NCBI RefSeq assembly: GCF_001654495.1
Contig: NZ_CP015849.1
Span: forward strand, 4,935,501-4,999,500
Length of the DNA: 64,000 nucleotides
Origin: Streptomyces sp. SAT1
GTDB taxonomy: Bacteria; Actinomycetota; Actinomycetes; Streptomycetales; Streptomycetaceae
Direction: 5' to 3'
Every line of letters begins with the position of its first letter. The stretch's first letter is position 1. Below the pieces are notes generated by a model that saw only the letters and a program-made list of their open reading frames with translations, was not told where the DNA came from and searched no databases. This document shows, piece after piece, positions 15,843-23,007 of the stretch. The translations under genes were made by a program, and so were the position numbers.

Positions 15843-17392
15843 GCGCCGCTCCCCTCCTCGGCGGCCGGTGCGCCGCCGCGCGCGGCCACGGCCGGGGTGC
15901 GCGCCGCCCGGTCCGCGCCGCCGGACGGCCGGGCCGCCGTCTCGAAGCTGTGCTCGCGCAGATCGGCGCGCAGCGCGGTGGTGGGCGGCATCGCCGACCG
16001 GTCGTCGTACAGCACCAGGCCCGCCAGCGGCAGTCCCGCCGCCGCCGCGCGCTCCTCCAGCCGGGCGCGCAGCGCGGCCGCGGGCAGGGACGGCACGAGC
16101 AGGTGCAACAGCGCGCCGCCGTCCGCCTGTTCGGTCAGCGCGTAGCGGGCGGGCAGCGGCACCTCGGGCTCCGCCTCGATGAGGTCGAGCAGGTCGCGGG
16201 TGGTGACGGCGGCGCTGAGCGGGCCGGTCCAGCGGCCCAGGATCTCCGAGGTGGCGGGCAGATGGGCGAGCGCGCAGCCGGGCGCGGCGGCGGGCAGGCG
16301 GACCAGGTCGCCGGTGGCGTAGCGCAGCAGCAAGGTGCACTCCCGGTAGGGGACGTAGGGGGTGTGCACGATCACGCCGGTGCCGCCGGGCGGGGTCGGC
16401 TCCCAGGTCAGCGGGTCGAGCACCTCCAGATGCCCGAACTCGGCGGTGTGGTGCAGATGCCCCTGGTCGCACGGCGTGCCCCCGGAGGGCAGCGTCTCGG
16501 TCATCAGGTACGAGGTCGCGACGGACGCCCCGAACACGGCCTCGGCGCGCTCGCGCAGCGGCCGGGACAGCACCTCGCCGCCCACCCCGATGCTGCGCAG
16601 CCCGAAGTCGGCGGGCCGCCAGCCGTCCCGCTCGGCCCGGTGCACCAGCGCGGAGAGATACGAGGCCGAGGTGCTGAGATGGCTGATCTGCCCGTGCTTG
16701 CCCGGCAGCCCGAGCGGCGCGGCGAGCCGGTCCAGCGCCTGCGCCGCCTCCAGTGTGCCGAACTGGACGAAGGAGGCGCCGACCCGGGTCGTGGACTCCT
16801 CGGCGTTGAGCAGCGGCAGCGTGGCGCGCGAACAGCCGGCGTAGGCGAGCGTGTCCCGCGGGCCCAGGCCCATGCCGAGGGCGGCCGAGATGGTGCTGAG
16901 CGCGATGGTGATGTCGAGTTCGGCCCGTGAGTACCAGACCGCGGTGGGTGTGCCGCTGGTCCCGGTGGTCAGCGCCATCAGCGCGGGCCGCGCCGCGGCC
17001 GAGACGAAGGCGCCCGGCATGCCGCGCAGCGCCTTCTTGGGAGTGACGGGCACCCGCGACCAACTGCCGGACCCGGAGCCGTCGTCACCGTACGGGTCGA
17101 GTGTGCCGGGATCGAGGCCGAGCTCCCCGAACAGGTGCCGGTAGTAGGCGGTGTGCTCCGCCGCCGCCCGCGCGGTGGCCCGCAGGCTCCGCCGGGTGAC
17201 CGTGCGCCGCACCTCGGGGTCGATCTGCCCCGCCTGCCCCGGCAGCAGCGCCGAGTCGGCGCCCGGCGCGCCGAACTCCTCCAGGGTGGCGGCCAGGTCA
17301 CGGGCGATCCGCTCCAGGTCCCCGGGCCGGATCCGGCTGTTGCGCAGTACGGCCATGCCGTACCGGAGCTGACTGAGGGCGGTGCCGAACAA
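15839..17392 (-). CDS. PaaK/LuxE-like adenylate-forming enzyme
   Basis: The TTG at 17392 is chosen because an AGGAGG site lies about 7 bp upstream, giving 517 residues. The phosphate-binding loop of the ANL superfamily is LTTGTSGTPTAVW at about residue 170. GVGGEVLSRPLRERAEAVFG, SYLMTETLPSGGTPC and LLRYATGDLVRLP match the remaining phenylacetate-CoA ligase/acyl-protein synthetase core motifs. Such enzymes activate a carboxylate as an acyl-AMP and pass it to CoA, a protein or an amine. It sits between a tiny peptide gene and a membrane protease, so activation of a peptide or fatty acyl group is a possible role; the substrate is unknown. Confidence 0.8.
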   Translation of the reverse strand: MFGTALSQLRYGMAVLRNSRIRPGDLERIARDLAATLEEFGAPGADSALLPGQAGQIDPEVRRTVTRRSLRATARAAAEHTAYYRHLFGELGLDPGTLDPYGDDGSGSGSWSRVPVTPKKALRGMPGAFVSAAARPALMALTTGTSGTPTAVWYSRAELDITIALSTISAALGMGLGPRDTLAYAGCSRATLPLLNAEESTTRVGASFVQFGTLEAAQALDRLAAPLGLPGKHGQISHLSTSASYLSALVHRAERDGWRPADFGLRSIGVGGEVLSRPLRERAEAVFGASVATSYLMTETLPSGGTPCDQGHLHHTAEFGHLEVLDPLTWEPTPPGGTGVIVHTPYVPYRECTLLLRYATGDLVRLPAAAPGCALAHLPATSEILGRWTGPLSAAVTTRDLLDLIEAEPEVPLPARYALTEQADGGALLHLLVPSLPAAALRARLEERAAAAGLPLAGLVLYDDRSAMPPTTALRADLREHSFETAARPSGGADRAARTPAVAARGGAPAAEEGSGA

Positions 17393-17520
17393 GGAGAGCC
17401 CTCCTGACGGGCCGACGGGCGACGGGCCGACCTGCCGGTCGCGGTGGACGGACGGAGAACCGGACACCGGGCGCGCACCGCGCCCGCCGCCACCTCGTCC
17501 CCGTCCGTACCGGGCCGGAA

Positions 17521-17589
17521 TCAGGCCATGTGCGCGAACATCGCGGCGGACAGGGTGCTCAGGGCGTACTTCACGTAGTGCTTCACCAT
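17521..17589 (-). CDS. 22-residue peptide gene at the head of the operon
   Basis: A short ORF with an excellent GAGGAGG ribosome site 8 bp before its ATG. The product begins MVKHYVKYAL and ends MFAHMA: a basic, aromatic N-terminus followed by a small-residue hydrophobic helix. It is 128 bp upstream of the PaaK-like start on the same strand, and the presenilin-like gene follows. No larger ORF in the frame has a good start. It could be a leader peptide, a precursor of a secreted signal, or the substrate of the two enzymes. I do not recognise the sequence. Confidence 0.6.
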   Translation of the reverse strand: MVKHYVKYALSTLSAAMFAHMA

Positions 17590-17925
17590 GGTCGGAACCT
17601 CCTCGCGGGGCGCCACCGGTCGGGCGGCGCATGCCTGTTGACGAACGAGCAGCCGAACGCACTGCCGACCGGATCCGGCCGGAAGCAGCCGCAGTCTAGA
17701 AACGTTCATGAGTCCCGCACCAGACGTGATGCGCGGATAAATCGCCTGAACACTCGATTATTTATGGAACCTCTGAGTCCGTATGCGGCCATGGGTGAGA
17801 ATGGCCGCCATCGCCGTCGACCCCGGTCACGGTGACGATCGTGCGACGTGTTCTCGTCGCGTCGCACGGCGGGCGTGAAGGCAGGGGGCCGGCACGCCAG
17901 ACTCGCTCCAGTGGGGGGTAATTCC
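17590..17925. other. Divergent promoter region, peptide operon / TerD fusion gene
   Basis: About 335 bp between the minus-strand peptide operon and the plus-strand TerD gene. A stretch near 17745-17770 is unusually AT rich for this genome (ATTATTTAT), and a minus-strand TAGACT hexamer (17694-17699) could be a -10 box for the peptide gene. No matching -35 box is clear. Confidence 0.35.
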
Positions 17926-20223
17926 GTGCAAGAGATGATCAAGGGCGCGAACGTGTCGCTGGCGGCCCTGAGCGGGGACATCAGCTCCGTGATCGTCGGT
18001 CTGGGCTGGGGGAGCCCGACCGGCGAGGGCGACGCGGACGTCTCGGTCCTGCTGCTCGACGCGAACGGCAAGGTCCGCAGCGACGCCGACTTCTACTTCT
18101 ACAACAACCCGGTGGCCGCCGACGGAAGCGTGCAGCTGCTGGGCAAGACCCCGACCGCCGACGGCAGCGAGGACCGGATCAGCTTCGACCTGTCCGCCGT
18201 CCCGGCCGAGGTCGACCGCGTGGTCGTGGCGGCGAGCCGGTACGGCCGGGCCCGCTTCGGCGAACTCGAAGGCGTACGTCTGACCCTGGCGGACGGCTCC
18301 GGCGAGGAGCTGCTCCGCTTCGCGGTCGACGGCGTCGACTCGGTGAGCGCGCTCATCTTCGGCGAGCTGTACCGCCGGGGCGAGGACTGGAAGTTCCGCG
18401 CCGTCGGCCAGGGGTACGACAGCGGACTCGCCGGTCTGGCCACGGACTTCGGGGTCGACATCGACGACGACGCCGACGCGGTGGAGGCGCAGGAGGCGCA
18501 AGAGGCCCAGGCGGCCCAGGAGTCTCAGGAGGCGCAGGAGGCCGTCGAGAACATGCCGGGGGGCGGGGCTGCCGAGGCCGCCGTAGGGGGCGAGGCCGCC
18601 GTAGGGATCGAGGACGCCGGGAGCGGCCGGGGCGGGGAGAACGGCCGGGGCGGGGAGAGCGCGGCCGCGAGCACCGAGGCCCCGGCCCCGGCCCCGGCCA
18701 CGGGCCCGGTCCCGGTCCCCGCTCCGGCTCCGGCCTCGGCCTCCGCGGAGCCGCTGGCAGCCGTCCCGGCCCCGCGCCGGCCGGATGACGCCGTGCCGGA
18801 CGCGTCCGGCACCCGCGCCCCGGCCTCCGCCCGGCCGCGCACGGCGAAGAAGAAGGTCACCCTGCCCAAGGTGGTCAGGAAGTCCCTCGCCGAGAACGAC
18901 TCCTGGCGGGGCGCCCGGCTCTTCCCGGTGTCCGCGCTCAAGAGCGACCGCGACCGCGAGACGCGCGCCACCTCGGTGCTGCTGTCGGTGATGGCCCAGG
19001 TGCCGGAGTTCGGCAGACGGCTCACCGCGGGGTTCGGCGCCCCGGCGGGCCGGATGGAGACCTTCACCGAGGTCACGCTGCCGCACGGCGACTCACCGCG
19101 CCGCCCCGACGGCGTCGTCCGGGTCGAGCGGGCCGGCAAGCTGTGGACGGCGCTGGTGGAGACCAAGACCAACGGCAACGCCCTCAGGGCCGAGCAGGTC
19201 CAGGCGTACATGGACATCGCCGCCCGCCGCGGCTACGAGGCCGTGATCACCCTCTCCAACGACGTGGCCCTGGAGGGCAGTCCGCTCGTCGACGTGAAGA
19301 TCGACCGGCGCCGCAAGCACAAGGTGGCGCTCAGGCACCTGTCCTGGGCGGAGGTCGCCCACCACGCCCAACTGCTCATCCGGCACGAGGGCGTCGGCAA
19401 CGCCGCCCACGCCTGGCTCCTCCAGGAACTGCTGCACTACCTCCAGCACGAGAACTCCGGCTGCCACGGCTTCCAGAACATGGGCCCCGCCTGGGTCCCC
19501 GTACGCAACGGCATCGACGACGAGACCCTGTGCCACGGCGACCCGCGCGCCCTGGAGGTGGTGGAGAGCTGGGAGCGGCTGATCCGGCAGGTGTGCCTCG
19601 GACTGGGCGGCGAACTCGGGCACAAGGTGCTGCCCGTCCAGCGGACCGGGCGCGGCACGGACCCGGGGGAGCGGCGCGGCGCCCTCGCCGACCGGCTCTG
19701 CCGGGACGGGCGGCTCCGGGCGGAGCTGCGCATCGAGGGGACGCCCGGTGTCCTCGCCGTCACCGCCGACCTGCGCACCGGAAAGCTGCGTACGTCCATC
19801 GAGCTGCCGGCCCCCGAGCAGGGCTACCCGCTGTCCTGGGCGAAGCGGCTCGTGCGGTGCCTGGCCGACGCACCGGCCGACCTCCATGTCGAGACCCTCG
19901 TCGAGGGGCAGTCGGGCGGCGGTCCCCGGGGCACGCTGGAGCGGCTGCGGCCCGAGCCCGCCGACCTGCTGCCGAAGGACGGCGGCAGCCGCATCACCGG
20001 CTTCCGGCTCTCCCTGCTCAAGAGCATGGGCAGCACGCGCGGCAACGCCGAGTCCGGCTTCATCCGCAGCGTCGACGACGCGGTGCACCGCTTCTACACC
20101 ACCGTGGTCGTGCACGTGGAGCGGGCGGTTCCGCGCCAGGGCGCCGTTGCCGCCCGGAAGGCGACGGCCGCGACGGCGGCTACGACAACGGCCACGACGG
20201 CGGCCGCGGCGACGGCCGGCTGA
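17926..20223 (+). CDS. TerD domain fused to a PD-(D/E)XK nuclease-like domain
   Basis: GTG 17926 follows GGGGGG and gives 765 residues. Residues 1-180 are a TerD domain (MIKGANVSLAAL..., calcium-binding DADVSVLLLDANGKV, FYNNP, GEDWKFRAVGQGYDSGLAGL). A 110-residue Ala/Glu/Pro-rich linker follows. About residues 310-480 resemble a PD-(D/E)XK nuclease, with PDGVV, then the ExK in ALVETKTNGN, then AEQVQAYMDIAARRGYEAVITLSND. The last 250 residues are not recognised and end in an Ala/Thr run. TerD proteins belong to stress and phage-response systems; such nuclease fusions have been proposed from comparative genomics. A defence role is inference. Confidence 0.8.
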   Translation: MQEMIKGANVSLAALSGDISSVIVGLGWGSPTGEGDADVSVLLLDANGKVRSDADFYFYNNPVAADGSVQLLGKTPTADGSEDRISFDLSAVPAEVDRVVVAASRYGRARFGELEGVRLTLADGSGEELLRFAVDGVDSVSALIFGELYRRGEDWKFRAVGQGYDSGLAGLATDFGVDIDDDADAVEAQEAQEAQAAQESQEAQEAVENMPGGGAAEAAVGGEAAVGIEDAGSGRGGENGRGGESAAASTEAPAPAPATGPVPVPAPAPASASAEPLAAVPAPRRPDDAVPDASGTRAPASARPRTAKKKVTLPKVVRKSLAENDSWRGARLFPVSALKSDRDRETRATSVLLSVMAQVPEFGRRLTAGFGAPAGRMETFTEVTLPHGDSPRRPDGVVRVERAGKLWTALVETKTNGNALRAEQVQAYMDIAARRGYEAVITLSNDVALEGSPLVDVKIDRRRKHKVALRHLSWAEVAHHAQLLIRHEGVGNAAHAWLLQELLHYLQHENSGCHGFQNMGPAWVPVRNGIDDETLCHGDPRALEVVESWERLIRQVCLGLGGELGHKVLPVQRTGRGTDPGERRGALADRLCRDGRLRAELRIEGTPGVLAVTADLRTGKLRTSIELPAPEQGYPLSWAKRLVRCLADAPADLHVETLVEGQSGGGPRGTLERLRPEPADLLPKDGGSRITGFRLSLLKSMGSTRGNAESGFIRSVDDAVHRFYTTVVVHVERAVPRQGAVAARKATAATAATTTATTAAAATAG

Positions 20224-20230
20224 CCGCGCC

Positions 20231-20280
20231 CGGCCCCTCCCGGCCCCTCCCGGCTCCTCCCGGCTCCTCCCGGCCCCTTC
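20231..20280. repeat. Five 10-bp tandem repeats (CGGCYCCTCC)
   Basis: Five units of CGGCCCCTCC or CGGCTCCTCC directly after the TerD fusion stop; the last is degenerate. The minus strand is G rich in short runs and could form a quadruplex. Confidence 0.8.
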
Positions 20281-20489
20281 GCCGGGGGGGCGCCCGGATA
20301 GGGAAACCCCTCTCCCTCGTCGCAGTGCCTGGCCGCCCCCCTCGCCGGATCCCGACACTCGTGCGTCGGCTCCGCTCCGCCGAGGGGCGGGGCCGACAGC
20401 ACCCGCAGGTGCCCGCCGCCGCCGTACTCACCGCCGCACGCCCCGGCGGCGGGCACCCCCTGCACGAGGCGAAAGGAACCCCCCGTCCT

Positions 20490-22688
20490 ATGGACATACG
20501 AAGAGCCGCGCGACTTCTCACGGTCACTCTGGCCTGCGTGTCCGCGTCCGCCATCGCCCTGCCCGCCGCCCTGGCGGCCCCGGGGTCGCAGCCGCATCCG
20601 CATCCCTCCGCCCCGGCCGCCGGGCCGGGCGCCTTCGCCGCGGCCCCGTTCACGGCCGACCCGGCACCCGCCGTCCGCAGCCGCGTCGAGGACAACGCCC
20701 GCAAGGTCCTCGCGGACCACGCGGGCGCCGCCCACCGCGCCGCCGGGGACGCCTTCTCGGTCCGCAACCTGGTGGTGGACCGGGACGGTTCCGCCACCGT
20801 CCGCTTCGACCGTACGTACAAGGGGCTGCCGACCTACGGCGGCGACGTCGTCGTGCACCTGAAGAAGGACGGCACCTACGCGTCGCTGGCCACCGGCGCG
20901 CAGACGTCCCCGACGGTGTCCACCGAGCCCGAACTGCCCGCCTCCCGCGCCGCGAAGGTGTCGAGGGCGGCGTTCGAGGGCCGCGTCGACTCGGTTTCCG
21001 CCTCGCACCTCGCGGTGCGCATGCAGGGCAGCGACGCCGCCCTCGTCTGGGAGACCGTCGTCAGCGGCGTACGCCAGGACCAGACGCCGAGCCGGCTGCA
21101 CGTCCTGGTGGACGCCCGCACCGGCAAGGTCGTACGGACCAGCGACGAGGTCGACACCTTCGCCGCCCGGCAGACCGCCGGACCGGCGGGTACGGCCCGC
21201 GCGACGGGGTCCGCCCCCGCGCAGGCCGGCGCCGCCGCGGCCACCGCCACCGGCCGGTCGATCTACAGCGGCCAGGTCTCCCTGGACGTCAGCCAGTCCG
21301 GCAGCGGTTACTCCATGCAGGACCCGGTGCACGGCAACGGCTACACGACCAACCTCAACCACGCGACCAGCGGCACGGGTTCGGTCTTCACCAGCTCCAG
21401 CGGCACCTTCGGCAACGGCACCAACAGCGACCCCGCCTCGGCCGGCGTGGACGCGCACTACGGCGCCGCGAAGACGTTCGACTACTACAAGAACGTCCAG
21501 GGCCGCAACGGCATCTTCGGCGACGGCCGGGGCGTGCCGTCGCGCACCCACTACGGCAACGCCTACGTGAACGCCTTCTGGGACGGCTCCCAGATGACGT
21601 ACGGCGACGGCCAGGGCAACTCCCGCCCGCTGGTCGAACTCGACGTCGCCGGGCACGAGATGAGCCACGGCGTCAGCGGCGCGCTCACCGGCTGGGACGA
21701 GACCGGTGAGACCGGCGGCATGAACGAGGGCACCAGCGACATCTTCGGCACCATGGTCGAGTTCTACGCCGACAACCCGGTGGACACGCCCGACTACACC
21801 ATGGGCGAGCTCATCAACATCAGCGGCGACAACCGCCCGCTGCGCTACATGTACAACCCGTCCCTGGACGGCCAGTCGCCCAACTGCTGGAACAGCAGCA
21901 ACGGCAGCCTGGACCCGCACTACTCGATGGGCCCGCTCAACCACTGGTTCTTCCTGCTGGCCGTCGGCAGCGGCGACCACGGCTACGGCAACAGCCCGAC
22001 CTGCAACAGCTCCACGGTGGCCGGCATCGGCAACGACAAGGCCGCCAAGATCTGGTACAAGGCGCTGGCCTCCTACGCCAACAGCAGCGAGAACTACCAC
22101 CAGGCCCGGATCGACTCGCTGAAGGCCGCCGCCGACCTGTACGGCGCGCACTGCACCGAGTACAACACCGTCGAGGCCGCCTGGGCGGCGGTCAGCGTCA
22201 CCGGCGCCGACCCGGTCCCCGGTCCCGGCAACTGCGGCGGCCAGCCCGGCTCGCCGACGGTGACCAGCCCCGGCAACCAGAACGGCACGGTGGGCACCGC
22301 GGTCTCCCTCCAGATCCAGGCGAGCGACCCCGGCGGCAAGACGCTCAGCTACAGCGCCACGGGCCTGCCCGCGGGGCTGTCGATCGACTCCTCCACCGGC
22401 AGCATCACCGGCACGCCGACCACCGCAGGCACCTTCTCGGTGACCGTCACGGCGAAGAACACCGACAACGCCACCGGCTCGGCCTCCTTCACCTGGACCA
22501 TCACCGGCGGCGGCACCCCGCCGCAGGGCTGCGGCAACCTGCCGGCCTGGAGCGCGACCACCGCCTACGCACCGGGCGACCAGGTCTCGTACAACGGCCA
22601 CAAGTGGTCCTCGCAGTGGTACTCGACCGGCGCCGAACCGGGCGCGCCCGGCTCCTGGGCCGTCTGGACGGACCAGGGCGCCTGCTGA
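20490..22688 (+). CDS. Secreted M4 (thermolysin-like) metalloprotease with chitin-binding domain
   Basis: A 732-residue exported protease. The parts in order are a signal peptide (1-30), an FTP/PepSY-type propeptide to about 220, a Thr/Ala linker, the catalytic domain with zinc motif His389-Glu-Met-Ser-His393 and the third ligand Glu413 in GMNEGTSD, the active-site-region His in DPHYSMGPLNHWF, a putative-Ig repeat (SPTVTSPGNQNGTVG..., about 590-675), and a C-terminal CBM5/12 chitin-binding module (LPAWSATTAYAPGDQVSYNG ... WAVWTDQGAC). The signal-bearing ATG at 20490 is the start; its GGA site is about 12 bp upstream. It probably degrades chitin-associated protein outside the cell. Confidence 0.93.
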   Translation: MDIRRAARLLTVTLACVSASAIALPAALAAPGSQPHPHPSAPAAGPGAFAAAPFTADPAPAVRSRVEDNARKVLADHAGAAHRAAGDAFSVRNLVVDRDGSATVRFDRTYKGLPTYGGDVVVHLKKDGTYASLATGAQTSPTVSTEPELPASRAAKVSRAAFEGRVDSVSASHLAVRMQGSDAALVWETVVSGVRQDQTPSRLHVLVDARTGKVVRTSDEVDTFAARQTAGPAGTARATGSAPAQAGAAAATATGRSIYSGQVSLDVSQSGSGYSMQDPVHGNGYTTNLNHATSGTGSVFTSSSGTFGNGTNSDPASAGVDAHYGAAKTFDYYKNVQGRNGIFGDGRGVPSRTHYGNAYVNAFWDGSQMTYGDGQGNSRPLVELDVAGHEMSHGVSGALTGWDETGETGGMNEGTSDIFGTMVEFYADNPVDTPDYTMGELINISGDNRPLRYMYNPSLDGQSPNCWNSSNGSLDPHYSMGPLNHWFFLLAVGSGDHGYGNSPTCNSSTVAGIGNDKAAKIWYKALASYANSSENYHQARIDSLKAAADLYGAHCTEYNTVEAAWAAVSVTGADPVPGPGNCGGQPGSPTVTSPGNQNGTVGTAVSLQIQASDPGGKTLSYSATGLPAGLSIDSSTGSITGTPTTAGTFSVTVTAKNTDNATGSASFTWTITGGGTPPQGCGNLPAWSATTAYAPGDQVSYNGHKWSSQWYSTGAEPGAPGSWAVWTDQGAC

Positions 22689-22803
22689 CCCGTACCGGAC
22701 AGTGAACGAGCAACACCCTTGCCCGGCCGGGCCGTTGGTCTCCCCACCAGCGGCCCGGCCGCATGTCCGGCCGCACCCCTGCCCGGCCCACTCCGCCTCC
22801 CTC

Positions 22804-22840
22804 ATTGGTCTTGACCTTTCACCGGGAGCGGTCCTACATT
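22804..22840 (+). promoter_or_regulatory. Promoter of the LAL regulator overlapping a DasR-like (dre) box
   Basis: TTGACC (22811-22816) and TACATT (22835-22840), 18 bp apart, make a good vegetative-type promoter. The -35 box is the right half of the palindrome GGTCTTGACC; the 16-mer 22804-22819 agrees with the known DasR dre consensus at 12 of 16 positions by my count. Repression in the absence of chitin-derived amino sugars is inferred. Confidence 0.55.
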
Positions 22841-23007
22841 CGGCGCGGTGTGAATGGCAGGTCCATGATCAGCAACGGCGCGTGTACCCGCACCCGTACG
22901 CGCTCCGGTGCAGGCGCCCGTACGCGCACGCGTCACCAGACCCGCGCCCGTACCCGCTCCTGACGTACCTGAGTCATGGACGAGGCTGTGTCCGGAAGGG
23001 CTTGCGG
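22841..23007 (+). other. Leader of the LAL gene with a possible Arg-rich short ORF
   Basis: The leader between the promoter and ATG 23008 contains a 32-codon ORF (22865-22963) starting MISNGACTRTRTRS, one third Arg, with only a weak AGG site. Together with 22689-22803, which shows nothing else, this is a 319-bp gap without a confident gene. Confidence 0.3.

Noticed and set aside
17521-17709. A 62-codon ORF containing the short peptide
   Set aside because: Its upstream ATG has no ribosome site and the first 40 residues look like random GC-rich sequence; the internal ATG at 17589 has an excellent site.
19143-22688. A single 1181-codon frame covering the end of the TerD fusion and the M4 protease
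   Set aside because: Only the part from the signal-peptide ATG at 20490 is coding; upstream it is a shadow of the TerD fusion in another frame.
22702-23007. A 102-codon N-terminal extension of the LAL regulator
   Set aside because: It would run through the promoter and leader; ATG 23008 has a strong ribosome site and the Walker A motif lies at the usual distance from it.
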